Source of the DNA: Williamsia faeni
GTDB taxonomy: Bacteria > Actinomycetota > Actinomycetes > Mycobacteriales > Mycobacteriaceae
Reading direction: 5' to 3'
DNA: 64,000 nt
NCBI GenBank assembly: GCA_003202005.1
Contig: QJJF01000005.1
Span: forward strand, 124,001-188,000
Positions 51,386 to 60,538 of the stretch are shown here, one piece after another; the first letter of the stretch is position 1, and each line of letters begins with the position of its first letter. The position numbers and the translations under genes were made by a program. The notes beneath the pieces are model-generated. The model was not told the origin of the DNA. It made no database searches and worked only from the letters and a program-made list of their open reading frames with translations.

Positions 51386-51891
51386 CCATCATCGACGTCA
51401 CCCAGGGTGACATCACAAAGGTCCGCGCGGATGTCATCGTCAATGCTGCGAACTCGTCGCTGCTCGGCGGTGGGGGTGTGGATGGCGCGATCCACCGCGC
51501 CGGCGGGCCGGAGATTCTCGCCGAATGCCGCGTCCTGCGGGCGAGCACGCTTCCCGACGGTCTCGACGTGGGTGCGGCGGTGGCAACAACTGCCGGGAAC
51601 CTGCCTGCTCAGTGGGTGATCCACACCGTGGGGCCGCGCTACTCCCGACACGAGGACCGGTCGGCGCAATTGCGCAGCTGCTACCAGCGCAGCCTCCTGC
51701 TGGCGCGGTCGTTGGGCGCGTCGTCGATCGCGTTCCCGCTGATATCGAGTGGTGCCTACGGGTGGCCCGTCGACGATGCGGTGGCCCAGCAGGTCGGTGC
51801 GATCAAGGCTGCCGACGTCAGCGTCGACATCGTCACCCTCGTCGCATTCTCGCGCCAGATCGCCCAGCTGACCAGGAGGCTCGTCGAATGA
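51382..51891 (+). CDS. Macrodomain protein (ADP-ribose/O-acetyl-ADP-ribose hydrolase type)
   Basis: A 169-residue single macrodomain. [25 protein letters not shown]-type loop 1 is seen as [20 protein letters not shown], and loop 2 as [12 protein letters not shown], matching YmdB/MacroD-class enzymes that hydrolyse O-acetyl-ADP-ribose or de-ADP-ribosylate Asp/Glu. AAAGGAGG gives a strong ribosome site. Translationally coupled to the glycohydrolase; together they should strip ADP-ribose of two linkage types. Confidence 0.94.
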   Translation: [169 protein letters not shown]

Positions 51892-51960
51892 TGATCGATT
51901 AAAGACCGAGCACCCGCTCGGCCGGTAGGGTGTGATGTGCCGCGAGCCACGGGAGATGAC

Positions 51961-52863
51961 ATGAAGAGATTTGCACTTCGGACGAAGACCGGTGAACTCG
52001 ATCCCGAACGGGATTTCGTGGAGATCAACCGGCTTCTGGCCACGGTCGAGTTTCCCTGGGACATCAATCAGGCCCTGAGTTTTGCCTTGTTCCGTACCTA
52101 CGCCGTTCCGTCGGTGGGGCAGTTGTTGTTCGACACCGGCGAGTTCACCGAGCGGGTGCAGAAACGGTACGACGACACGACCCTGCTGCTGGATGCGGTT
52201 CTGGAACACGGCTTCGACAGCGACCAGGGCCGCAACGGAATTCGCCGGGTGAACCAGATGCACGGCAACTACGACATCTCGAATGACGACATGAGGTACG
52301 TCCTGGCGACCTTTGTGGTCACGCCGGTGCGGTGGATCGAGCAGTACGGATGGCGACAGCTCACGCACAACGAGGTGGTCGGCGCGACCAACTACTACCG
52401 ACAACTCGGAACACTGATGGGAATCAAGGGCATTCCCGCCAACTACACCGAGTTCGCCCGTTTCCTGGACGAATACGAGGCCACGCACTTCGCCTACAAC
52501 GCGGGTGCCCGCAAGGTCGCCGACTCGACCCTGGACTTGATGACCACATTCCCGCCGAATGACAAGGCGCCGAAATGGTTGATCAACATCTTTGCGCGTT
52601 CGCTGATGGATGATCCGCTACTGAACGCATTCGGTTATCGGCATCCAGCGCGGCCGGTCCGGGCGCTGTCGCGGGGTGCGCTGAAGGCGCGCGGCCGGCT
52701 GGTGCGATTCTTCCCGGTTCGCAAGCAGCCCAAGTACGCGCGTGACCTGCCCAATATCCGCACGTATCCCGGTGGCTACGACCTCCTGAAGCTCGGTACG
52801 TTCCCGCGCGGATGCCCGGTGGCGCATGGTGATTCGGCCGACAAGCTGGAGTCCACCACCTAG
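51961..52863 (+). CDS. DUF2236/MpaB-like oxygenase family protein
   Basis: A 300-residue protein of the haem-containing latex-clearing/MpaB-like DUF2236 family, common in mycolata. The core YDDTTLLLDAVLEHG, RVNQMHGNYDISNDDMRYVLATFVVTPVRWIEQYGWR and NYYRQLGTLMGIKGIPANY match; the His in QMHG is the proposed haem ligand in the family. ATG 51961 follows GGGAGATG. It starts 70 bp after the macrodomain gene. Substrate unknown. Confidence 0.85.
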   Translation: MKRFALRTKTGELDPERDFVEINRLLATVEFPWDINQALSFALFRTYAVPSVGQLLFDTGEFTERVQKRYDDTTLLLDAVLEHGFDSDQGRNGIRRVNQMHGNYDISNDDMRYVLATFVVTPVRWIEQYGWRQLTHNEVVGATNYYRQLGTLMGIKGIPANYTEFARFLDEYEATHFAYNAGARKVADSTLDLMTTFPPNDKAPKWLINIFARSLMDDPLLNAFGYRHPARPVRALSRGALKARGRLVRFFPVRKQPKYARDLPNIRTYPGGYDLLKLGTFPRGCPVAHGDSADKLESTT

Positions 52864-52874
52864 GGCAGGGCGTT

Positions 52875-54080
52875 CTAGGTCATCTTCGAATCTTTGGCGG
52901 CGACAAGTGCGGATCCGGTGAGGGGGATCAAGGCCAGCGACAGAACGCCCATCGCCAGAGTCCAGGAACCGGTGATGTCGTGTAGCGCACCGATGGCGAG
53001 GGGACCGATGGCGGCAAGGCAGTAGCCGATCGACTGGGCCATTCCCGAGACCTGGCTTGTCTGTGCGGTACTCGAGCTCCGGAGAACCATGAACAGCAGC
53101 ACCAAACTGATGCCGGCGCCCGGTCCGCAGGCGATCAGCAGGACCCACAGAACGGTGAGCACGTCGGTGGTCACGAGGCCGGCGAAACCGACGGCGCAGA
53201 CGGCGCAGAAGGCGAGCGTGACCACTCGCTGGTCCCGGAAGCGGGCCGCGACAATCGGTGCCACCAGCGACATCAGGAGTGCGACGGTCTGAGCCAGCGC
53301 CAGTACTCCACCGGCAGCGGCCTTCGACGTCCCCCGGTCCATCAGGTACTCGGGCAGCCAGGCGCTGAAGGTGTAGAAGATGAGTGATTGCGATGCCATG
53401 AAAACCGTGATCGCCCAGGCGATCTTGTTGCGCCACAGCGATGCCGGCAGAGGTGTCGTGCTGATCCGGTGGATCCGCGACAACTGCGGTATCCACAAGA
53501 TCAGCCCGAGAGCCGCGAGAAGTGCCCAGCTCCCCAGTGCGACTCGCCAGTTGTCGCCCGCGGCGGCGTAGATCGGGACCGTCAGGCCGGCCGCGAGCGC
53601 CGCGCCACCGGACAACGTCATCGAGTAGAGGCCGGTCATCAGGCCGGATCGATGCGAGAAGTCGCGCTTGATCAGCGCGGGCAGGACCACATTGCAGATA
53701 CCGATCGCCACGCCCGCCAACGCGGAGCCCACGAACAGCGCAAACAGGTTGGGGATCATGCGCACCACGATGGCGATACACAGGAGGGCCATCGCGCCGA
53801 ACACCGTGCGTTCGATCCCGAAGCGCGCTGCAATACGAGGTGCAATCGGTGCGACGAGCCCGAAAAACAGCACCGGCAAGGTGGTGAGCAACCCGGCCGC
53901 GGCGCTACTGAAGCCCTCGGATGCCTTGATGTCGTCGATGAGTGGTCCGACGGCGACCACCGCCGGTCGCAGATTCGCTGCGATCACCATGATCCCGAGG
54001 GCGGCGAAGATCGCGGATGTGCGTCCGAGTGAGCCGGCGTCGGGTGATGGGTTCGAGGTGGTCGCGGAAGGGTGCGTCAT
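52875..54080 (-). CDS. MFS transporter, CynX/NimT family
   Basis: A 401-residue 12-TM permease. GIMVIAANLRPAVVAVGPLIDDI at helix 1 is the signature of the CynX/NimT/YeaN group; LLTTLPVLFFGLVAPIAPRIAARFGIERTV and LPALIKRDFSHRSGLMTGLYSMTLSGGAALAAGL follow. It overlaps the GntR-family regulator (4 bp) and is divergent from the pyrimidine/hydantoin operon, so it probably moves a compound related to that pathway (pyrimidine, hydantoin or N-carbamoyl amino acid). Confidence 0.9.
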   Translation of the reverse strand: MTHPSATTSNPSPDAGSLGRTSAIFAALGIMVIAANLRPAVVAVGPLIDDIKASEGFSSAAAGLLTTLPVLFFGLVAPIAPRIAARFGIERTVFGAMALLCIAIVVRMIPNLFALFVGSALAGVAIGICNVVLPALIKRDFSHRSGLMTGLYSMTLSGGAALAAGLTVPIYAAAGDNWRVALGSWALLAALGLILWIPQLSRIHRISTTPLPASLWRNKIAWAITVFMASQSLIFYTFSAWLPEYLMDRGTSKAAAGGVLALAQTVALLMSLVAPIVAARFRDQRVVTLAFCAVCAVGFAGLVTTDVLTVLWVLLIACGPGAGISLVLLFMVLRSSSTAQTSQVSGMAQSIGYCLAAIGPLAIGALHDITGSWTLAMGVLSLALIPLTGSALVAAKDSKMT

Positions 54081-54754
54081 GACAGGGCTTCGACCGATTT
54101 GGTGAGGTAGTGGTCGACGGCGGCAAGGGCGGCGGCCGAGTCGCCCTTGCTGATCGCCTCGACAACCTCGGCGTGTCCGGTCGGGTGAGGATGGGCATCG
54201 ACGTCGGCGGCGATCAGCGTCGCGTGCGTGCGGCCCATCACCTCGGCCACCCCGGCGTACAGCTCTGATAGCAACGAATTCCCGGCGGCGGCAACCAGAG
54301 TCGTGTGGAAAGCGATGTCTGCGTCGATGTAGCGCTGCAAGTCGTTGTCATCGAAGGCCGACCGCATCGCGACGAGGAGATCGCGCAGCGTCTGCACCTG
54401 ATCATCGGTCCGATTCCGGGCCGCCGATCCGGCGGCCTCACGTTCGAGGGCCCGGCGCACCTGGAGCAGTTCGAGGACTTCGGTGCTCGACACACATCGG
54501 CCGATCGCGGCCGCGAGGAGGTTGCGGCTACGGACATACGTGCCGTCGCCGCGCCGGGGTTCGAGGAATCCGGCGTGCTCCAGGGCGCGTACGGCTTCGC
54601 GGATGGTGTTGCGACCGACCCCCAATTGCTCCACCAGCTGCGGTTCGGCGGGAATACGTGAACCCACCGGCCAGTCGCCGGTTCGGATGAGTTCCTGCAT
54701 CCGTTCGACCACCATCTCGCTGGTGCGGCGTGGACGCTCGATCTGCGTGGACAT
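54077..54754 (-). CDS. GntR family regulator, FadR subfamily
   Basis: A 225-residue repressor. The N-terminal winged helix has MVVERMQELIRTGDWPVGSRIPAEPQLVEQLGVGRNTIREAVRALEHAGFLEPRRGDGTYV, and the C-terminal FCD all-helical domain with His/Asp ligands (DADIAFHTTLVAAAGNSLL, HAEVVEAISKGD) binds an effector, usually an organic acid. Divergent from dihydropyrimidinase with 103 bp between the starts and upstream of the MFS gene; likely controls both directions. Confidence 0.9.
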   Translation of the reverse strand: MSTQIERPRRTSEMVVERMQELIRTGDWPVGSRIPAEPQLVEQLGVGRNTIREAVRALEHAGFLEPRRGDGTYVRSRNLLAAAIGRCVSSTEVLELLQVRRALEREAAGSAARNRTDDQVQTLRDLLVAMRSAFDDNDLQRYIDADIAFHTTLVAAAGNSLLSELYAGVAEVMGRTHATLIAADVDAHPHPTGHAEVVEAISKGDSAAALAAVDHYLTKSVEALS

Positions 54755-54767
54755 GGAAAGAACCTAA

Positions 54768-54791
54768 CATCCCATGTTTGCCATCCTATGT
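54768..54791. promoter_or_regulatory. Candidate GntR operator (two near-identical repeats)
   Basis: CATCCCATGT (54768-54777) and CATCCTATGT (54782-54791) are direct repeats 14 bp apart in the divergent promoter between the GntR gene and the dihydropyrimidinase operon. Each has ACAT/ATGT-like symmetry. Confidence 0.45.
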
Positions 54792-54857
54792 ACGGCCCAA
54801 CCAGTCCAACGCAGGTAGGCTTTGCAGACGCAGAACTGCCGGAAAGCGGGGAATCTG

Positions 54858-56279
54858 ATGGAAACAACCCTCATCCGTGGAGGCACGGTGGTCTCGGCCA
54901 CCGGCCGCCAGCTCATCGATGTGCTGATCGACGGTGAAAAGATCGTCGCCCTCCTCGAACCGGGCGCCACGACGTTCGGGACCGATCTCGCCGCCGCCGT
55001 CGACACCGTGATCGATGCCACCGGAAAGTACGTGATCCCCGGCGGTGTCGATACGCATACGCACATGCAGATGCCGTTCGGTGGGACCACGGCCTCGGAC
55101 ACATTCGAAACCGGTACGCGCGCTGCGGCATTCGGCGGGACCACCACGATCGTCGACTTCGCGATCCAGACACCGGGTGAATACCTGCAGGACACCCTCG
55201 CGCAGTGGCACCAGAAGGCCGGCGGGCAGAGCGCCATCGACTACGGATTCCACCAGATCATCGGTGACGTGAACGATCAATCCATCTCTGCGATGGGCGA
55301 ATTGATCAACGAAGGTGTCACCAGCTTCAAACTGTTCATGGCCTATCCCGGGGTCTACTACTCCAACGACGCTCAGATCCTGCGGGCCATGCAACGTGCC
55401 GCCGACACCGGTGCGCTGATGATGATGCACGCCGAAAACGGCATCGCCATCGACGAATTGGTGTCGCAGCACCTCAAACGCGGTGAGACCTCGCCGTACT
55501 ACCACGGCGTGTCACGGCCGTGGCAGCTCGAAGAAGAAGCCACACACCGGGCCATCATGCTGGCCGATGTCACCGGGGCGCCGCTCTACGTGGTGCACGT
55601 GTCGGCCCGCCAGGCACTCGAACAGATCGCCGCCGCTCGCGGTCGCGGGGCCAACGTGTTCGGGGAGACCTGCCCGCAGTACCTGTACCTCTCGCTGGAA
55701 GAACAGCTCGGGGCGCCGGGTTTCGAGGGCGCCAAGTGGGTGTGTTCGACCCCGCTGCGTTCGCGTGCCGAGGGCCATCAGGACGAGCTGTGGAAGTTCA
55801 TCCGGACCGGCGACGTCGCCGGGGTCGCAACCGACCACTGCCCGTTCTGCATGGTCGATCAGAAAGAGATGGGCATCAACGATTTTTCCAAGATCCCCAA
55901 TGGAATCGGTGGCGTCGAGCACCGGATGGACCTGATGTACCAGGGCGTTGTGGACGGCCGGATCAGTCTCGAGAAGTGGGTCGAGGTCTGCTGCACCACC
56001 CCGGCCCGGATGTTCGGCATGTACCCGCGCAAGGGTGTCATCTCGCCGGGCGCCGATGCCGACGTCGTCATCTACGATCCGGCCGGGCACACCAGCATCG
56101 GCCTGGGCAAGACCCACCACATGAACATGGACTACTCGGCCTGGGAAGGCTATGAGATCGACGGGGCCGTGCAGACGGTGTTGTCGCGCGGATCGGTGAT
56201 CGTCGACGCCGGGGAGTATCTCGGAAAGAAGTCCGACGGACGGTTTGTGCGACGCGAGCTGTCGCAGAACCTGATCTGA
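54858..56279 (+). CDS. hydA: Dihydropyrimidinase (hydantoinase)
   Basis: A 473-residue amidohydrolase that opens dihydrouracil/dihydrothymine or 5-substituted hydantoins to the N-carbamoyl amino acid. Zinc ligands are in GGVDTHTHMQMPFGG, carboxylated Lys in GVTSFKLFMAYPG, then MHAENG, YVVHVSARQALEQI and VATDHCPFC. Length and motifs are as in bacterial D-hydantoinases. ATG 54858. First gene of the catabolic operon; F420-type LLM, amidohydrolase and aminotransferase follow in order of the pathway. Confidence 0.94.
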   Translation: METTLIRGGTVVSATGRQLIDVLIDGEKIVALLEPGATTFGTDLAAAVDTVIDATGKYVIPGGVDTHTHMQMPFGGTTASDTFETGTRAAAFGGTTTIVDFAIQTPGEYLQDTLAQWHQKAGGQSAIDYGFHQIIGDVNDQSISAMGELINEGVTSFKLFMAYPGVYYSNDAQILRAMQRAADTGALMMMHAENGIAIDELVSQHLKRGETSPYYHGVSRPWQLEEEATHRAIMLADVTGAPLYVVHVSARQALEQIAAARGRGANVFGETCPQYLYLSLEEQLGAPGFEGAKWVCSTPLRSRAEGHQDELWKFIRTGDVAGVATDHCPFCMVDQKEMGINDFSKIPNGIGGVEHRMDLMYQGVVDGRISLEKWVEVCCTTPARMFGMYPRKGVISPGADADVVIYDPAGHTSIGLGKTHHMNMDYSAWEGYEIDGAVQTVLSRGSVIVDAGEYLGKKSDGRFVRRELSQNLI

Positions 56280-56306
56280 GTCATCAACAACCGACAGGAG
56301 CGGGAC

Positions 56307-57326
56307 ATGGACTTTGGTGTTGTCATGCAATGTAATCCGCCGGCGTCACGGGTCGTCGAACTCGCCGTTGCGGCCGAGAACCGGGGCTTCTCGTATGTCT
56401 GGACCTTCGACTCCCACGTGCTGTGGCAAGAACCCAACGTGATCTACAGCCAGATCCTGGCCGCGACGCGCAACGTGATCGTGGGGCCGATGGTGACGAA
56501 CCCGATCACCCGCGACGCCACGGTCACCGCGTCGACGTTCGCCACGCTGAACTCGATGTTCGGAAACCGGACCATCTGTGGCATCGGCCGCGGTGACTCG
56601 GCGGTCCGGGTGATCTCGGGCAAGCCGTCCACCCTGGCAGCTTTGCGCGAGAGCATCTCTGTCATCAAAGAATTGGGCAATGGCCGAACCGTGACCATCA
56701 AAGACACGGACATCCGGTTCCCGTGGGCGGCACGATCCCGGCTGGATGTCTACGGGGCGGGATATGGGCCCAAAGCGCTGGACCTGATCGGGGAGGTGGC
56801 CGACGGATTCATTCTGCAACTGGCCGATCCGGCGATCGTCGAGTGGACGGTGAAGCGGGTGAAGGCCGCTGCGGAGGCCGCCGGACGAGACCCCGACGAG
56901 GTGAAGATCGTGGTCGCGGCCCCGGCGTACGTCGGCGATGATCTTGCGCACCAACGTGATCAGTGCCGCTGGTTCGGCGGGATGGTGGGTAACCACGTTG
57001 CGGAACTGGTGGCCAAGTACGGTGGCGACGGTTCCGAGGTACCCGCCGCGTTGACCGATTACATCAAGAACCGGCAGAGCTACGACTACAACGAGCACGG
57101 CCGGGTGGGCAACTCGCATACGAGTTTTGTGCCCGACGACATCGTTGATCGCTTCTGCCTGCTGGGAACAGCGGAGCAACACATCGCGCGGCTCGGAGAG
57201 CTGCGCGACCTCGGCGTCGATCAGTTCTCGATCTACCTGCAGCACGACGGCAAGGATCAGACCCTGGAGGCGTACGGAGAGAAGATCATTCCGGCGATGG
57301 CGCCGACTCTCGCCGCCCGCTCGTAA
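56307..57326 (+). CDS. LLM class F420-dependent oxidoreductase-like protein (TIGR03842 type)
   Basis: A 339-residue LLM TIM-barrel resembling methylenetetrahydromethanopterin reductase: MDFGVVMQCNPPASRVVELAVAAENRGFSYVWTFDSH, GPMVTNPITRDATVTASTFATLNSMF, ICGIGRGDSAVRVIS and VYGAGYGPKALDLIGEVADGFILQL. As far as I recall this group occurs beside dihydropyrimidinase genes. Deazaflavin F420 use is inferred from family. Its place between hydA and the amidohydrolase suggests reduction of the pyrimidine ring (replacing dihydropyrimidine dehydrogenase), but this is inference. Shine-Dalgarno AGGAG before ATG. Confidence 0.88.
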   Translation: MDFGVVMQCNPPASRVVELAVAAENRGFSYVWTFDSHVLWQEPNVIYSQILAATRNVIVGPMVTNPITRDATVTASTFATLNSMFGNRTICGIGRGDSAVRVISGKPSTLAALRESISVIKELGNGRTVTIKDTDIRFPWAARSRLDVYGAGYGPKALDLIGEVADGFILQLADPAIVEWTVKRVKAAAEAAGRDPDEVKIVVAAPAYVGDDLAHQRDQCRWFGGMVGNHVAELVAKYGGDGSEVPAALTDYIKNRQSYDYNEHGRVGNSHTSFVPDDIVDRFCLLGTAEQHIARLGELRDLGVDQFSIYLQHDGKDQTLEAYGEKIIPAMAPTLAARS

Positions 57327-57351
57327 TTTCCCCAGACGAAAGGATCCTTCG

Positions 57352-58665
57352 ATGAGTTCTTCAGGATCGGCGCCCGGCAACGCAGTTCGGGTCTCCACCG
57401 ACCCGGCCACCGACCGCGCGTTCATGGACGATTTCACGACCATGTCGACATTCGGCGCGACGGCGGCAGGCGGAGTCGAGCGGCAGGCCGCCACCGAAGC
57501 CGATGGCCAGAACAGACAATGGCTGGCCGGCTGGCTGATCGAGCGTGGCTTCATGGTGGCGTACGACCGGATCGGCAACATGTTCGGTCTGTATGAGCTG
57601 GTGCCCGATGCGCCCTATGTGTTGGCCGGGTCGCATCTGGACAGTCAGCCCCGTGGCGGTCGCTATGACGGCGCCTACGGTGTCCTGGCCGCAGCGCACA
57701 CGATGGACCGGCTCCGGCAGTACTACATCACCAATCCTGGTGAGGCCGTGTACAACTTGGCAGTGGTGAACTGGTTCAACGAAGAGGGATCACGCTTCAA
57801 ACCGTCGATGCAGGGCAGTGGCGTCTTCACCGGCAAGATCGAGCTGCAGGCCGCACTCGACACCGCAGACGTTGCCGGTATCACGGTGGCCAGTGCGCTC
57901 GGGGACCTGGACATGCTGGGGGACAAGGACGTCTTCACCACCGGCGAGCACCACACAGCAGGCGGGTTGAAGGTCGCGTCGTATGCCGAAATCCACATCG
58001 AGCAGGGTCGTGAACTCGACAAGGCCGGTGTGCTGATGGGTGTGGTGCCGTCCACCTGGGGCGCCAACAAGTACGAGATCTCGGTCATCGGAGCGCAATC
58101 GCACACCGGTGCCACGGCCATCGCCGATCGTCAGGATGCGCTGTTCGGTGCCGCGAAAGCGGTTGTGGCCCTGCGTGATCTGGCCGACGAATACGGCGAG
58201 GATCTGCACACCTCCTGTGGTCAGCTGACCGTGTACCCGAACTCTCCGGTCGTTGTGGCCCGTGAGGTGCACATGCACCTGGATCTGCGTTCGCCCTCCG
58301 ATGACCTCCTGGCCGAGGCCGACGTGAAACTCAATCGGGCGTTCGCGGAGATCGAGGTCGCGGCCGATGTGGAGATCGAGCGGCGTTTCGCCCACACCTG
58401 GAAGGGTCACACCTACCAGCCCGAGGGAGTTGCGTTGGCCGAGAACGTGATCGATGCGCTCGGTCACAGCCACATGCAGGTGCGGACCCGGGCCGGCCAC
58501 GATTCGACAAACATGAAAGACCTGGTTCCGACGGTGATGTTGTTCATTCCCAGTGTCGACGGTGTCTCCCACGCGGAGAACGAGTACACCCATGACGCCG
58601 ACCTCACGGCCGGCGTGGACGTTTTGACCGAGACCGTCGGTCGCATGGTGGAAGGTGCTCTCTGA
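57352..58665 (+). CDS. M20-family N-carbamoyl-amino-acid amidohydrolase (beta-ureidopropionase type)
   Basis: A 437-residue binuclear metallohydrolase of the allantoate/N-carbamoyl-L-amino acid amidohydrolase family; releases ammonia and CO2 from N-carbamoyl-beta-alanine to give beta-alanine. Metal and substrate motifs are GSHLDSQPRGGRYDGAYGVLAA, NWFNEEGSRFKPSM, EIHIEQGRELD and TRAGHDSTNM. ATG 57352 has AAAGGATCC upstream. It shares a TGATG junction with the aminotransferase. Whether the substrate is pyrimidine-derived or a carbamoyl alpha-amino acid is not decided by the sequence. Confidence 0.92.
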   Translation: MSSSGSAPGNAVRVSTDPATDRAFMDDFTTMSTFGATAAGGVERQAATEADGQNRQWLAGWLIERGFMVAYDRIGNMFGLYELVPDAPYVLAGSHLDSQPRGGRYDGAYGVLAAAHTMDRLRQYYITNPGEAVYNLAVVNWFNEEGSRFKPSMQGSGVFTGKIELQAALDTADVAGITVASALGDLDMLGDKDVFTTGEHHTAGGLKVASYAEIHIEQGRELDKAGVLMGVVPSTWGANKYEISVIGAQSHTGATAIADRQDALFGAAKAVVALRDLADEYGEDLHTSCGQLTVYPNSPVVVAREVHMHLDLRSPSDDLLAEADVKLNRAFAEIEVAADVEIERRFAHTWKGHTYQPEGVALAENVIDALGHSHMQVRTRAGHDSTNMKDLVPTVMLFIPSVDGVSHAENEYTHDADLTAGVDVLTETVGRMVEGAL

Positions 58666-60056
58666 TGCCTGATGCGCTGTTCGGCGGCGACACTCCGTTT
58701 GCCGACGCGGACGAACTGGAAGCAGCCAAGGCAGCCGGGCGCAGAGCCTACGAGCTGGACCGGGCACATGTGTTCCACTCGTGGTCGGCGCAGGCCCAGG
58801 TGAAACCGATGACCATCCTCGCGGCGTCGGGCTCCTACGTCTGGGACGGTGAGGGGAACCGCCTGATCGACTTCTCGTCGCAGATGGTGAACACCAACAT
58901 CGGGCATCAGCACCCCAAGGTGGTCGCGGCGATCGCCGAGCAGGCGAACAAGCTCTGCACCATCGGACCGGCGCACGTCAACGATGCCCGGTCGGAGGCG
59001 GCCCGCCTGATCGCCGAGCGGACGCCCGGGGATCTCGACAAGGTGTTCTTCACCAACGGTGGCGCCGATGCGGTGGAGCATGCCGTGCGGATGGCGCGCC
59101 TGCATACCGGCCGGCGCAAGGTGCTCACCCGCTACCGCTCGTATCACGGTGGTACCGATACCGCGATCAACATGACGGGCGATCCCCGGCGCTGGCCCAA
59201 CGACTACGGGTCGGCGGGCGTGGTCCATTTCTTCGGTCCCTTCCTGTACCGCAGCCAATTTCACGCCGAAGATGAGCGACAGGAATGTGAGCGTGCGCTC
59301 GAACACCTCGAGTCCGTGATCTCGATGGAGGGACCGCAGACGATCGCAGCCATTGTGCTGGAACCGGTTCCGGGTACCGCCGGTATCATGGTGCCACCGG
59401 TTGGCTACCTGGCCGGAGTTCGCGAGCTGTGTGATCGCTTCGGGATCGTGATGGTCGCCGACGAGGTGATGGCCGGATTCGGCCGAACCGGAAAGTGGTT
59501 CTCCATCAACCACGCCGACGTGGACCCCGATCTGATCACGTTCGCCAAGGGCGTGAACTCGGGATACGTCCCGCTGGGTGGTGTCGCCATCAACAACGAG
59601 ATCGCCCGGACATTTGCCGATCGGCCGTACCCCGGTGGACTCACCTATTCGGGGCATCCGCTGGCCACCGCCGCTGCCGTCGCCACCATCAACGCAATGA
59701 CCGACGAAGGCATCGTGGACAACGCCGCGACCATCGGATCAGATGTCCTCGGGCCGGGTTTGGAGAAGCTCGCCGCGCAGCATCCCAGTGTCGGCGAGGT
59801 CCGTGGCACCGGCGTCTTCTGGGCAGTGGAGCTGGTGAAAGACCCCACTACCCGCGAGCCACTTGCGCCCTACGGTGGTTCGAGTCCGGCGATGACCAAG
59901 GTGCTCGCCGCGTGTAAATCGGGTGGCCTGCTGCCTTTTGCCAACTTCAACCGGATCCACATGGTGCCGCCGTGCACCGTCACCGCCGACGAGGTGGCCG
60001 AGGGGCTGGAAATCCTGGATGCGGCGCTGACCGTGGCCGATTCGTTTGTGGACTGA
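58665..60056 (+). CDS. Class III aminotransferase (omega-amino acid:pyruvate type)
   Basis: A 463-residue PLP enzyme. IDFSSQMVNTNIGHQHPKVVAAI, FFTNGGADAVEHAVRMARLHTGRRKVLTRYRSYHGGTDTAINMTGD, MVADEVMAGFGRTGKWF and the PLP Lys in ITFAKGVNSGYVPLGG are conserved. In this operon it should convert beta-alanine (or 3-aminoisobutyrate) to malonic semialdehyde. ATG overlaps the amidohydrolase stop; the NUDIX gene begins 8 bp after its end. Confidence 0.93.
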   Translation: MPDALFGGDTPFADADELEAAKAAGRRAYELDRAHVFHSWSAQAQVKPMTILAASGSYVWDGEGNRLIDFSSQMVNTNIGHQHPKVVAAIAEQANKLCTIGPAHVNDARSEAARLIAERTPGDLDKVFFTNGGADAVEHAVRMARLHTGRRKVLTRYRSYHGGTDTAINMTGDPRRWPNDYGSAGVVHFFGPFLYRSQFHAEDERQECERALEHLESVISMEGPQTIAAIVLEPVPGTAGIMVPPVGYLAGVRELCDRFGIVMVADEVMAGFGRTGKWFSINHADVDPDLITFAKGVNSGYVPLGGVAINNEIARTFADRPYPGGLTYSGHPLATAAAVATINAMTDEGIVDNAATIGSDVLGPGLEKLAAQHPSVGEVRGTGVFWAVELVKDPTTREPLAPYGGSSPAMTKVLAACKSGGLLPFANFNRIHMVPPCTVTADEVAEGLEILDAALTVADSFVD

Positions 60057-60064
60057 GGCGCGCG

Positions 60065-60520
60065 ATGGCCAAGCGTAGTGCGGGGATGCTCCTGTTTCGT
60101 CGCAATGATGGTCTCGAGGTGTTGATCGCACATCCGGGTGGACCGCTGTGGGCACGCAAGGACGAGGGTGCCTGGTCGATACCGAAGGGGCTCTACGCCG
60201 ACGACGAAGAACCCCTCGCGGCCGCTCGGAGAGAGTTCGCCGAGGAGGTCGGGCTGGCGGTCCCCGATGGGAACGTCGTCGAACTCGGAGAGATCAAGCA
60301 ACCGAGCGGAAAACTGGTGACCGCCTTCGCCGTTGAGTCCGACCTCGACATCACCGATTCCGTCAGCAACACCTTCGAGATGGAATGGCCACGCGGATCA
60401 GGCAAAACGCGGTCCTATCCCGAAGTCGACAAGGTGGAATGGTTCGGCGTCGACGCCGCCCGGGACAAACTGCTGAAAGGCCAGCGCCCGTTTCTGGACC
60501 GACTCCTCGAACAGCTGTGA
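60065..60520 (+). CDS. NUDIX hydrolase
   Basis: A 151-residue NUDIX domain protein. The box with REFAEEVGL is complete (Gly at its head, then Glu, then REx2EExGx), so hydrolase activity is expected. AGMLLFRRNDGLEVLIAHPGGPLWARKDEGAWSIPKG is typical of the group with the ADP-ribose/diadenosine or RNA-cap-like substrates. It follows the aminotransferase within 8 bp, so is likely in the operon, but its metabolic link is unclear. Substrate not predictable. Confidence 0.9.
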   Translation: MAKRSAGMLLFRRNDGLEVLIAHPGGPLWARKDEGAWSIPKGLYADDEEPLAAARREFAEEVGLAVPDGNVVELGEIKQPSGKLVTAFAVESDLDITDSVSNTFEMEWPRGSGKTRSYPEVDKVEWFGVDAARDKLLKGQRPFLDRLLEQL

Positions 60521-60538
60521 CCGCTGTCGCGCGGTCGG

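Noticed and set aside
54077-60056. Link between the NCS2 uracil permease at 130-1419 and the pyrimidine operon
   Set aside because: More than 50 kb apart, no shared operator seen; the CynX-type MFS next to the operon is the better transporter candidate.
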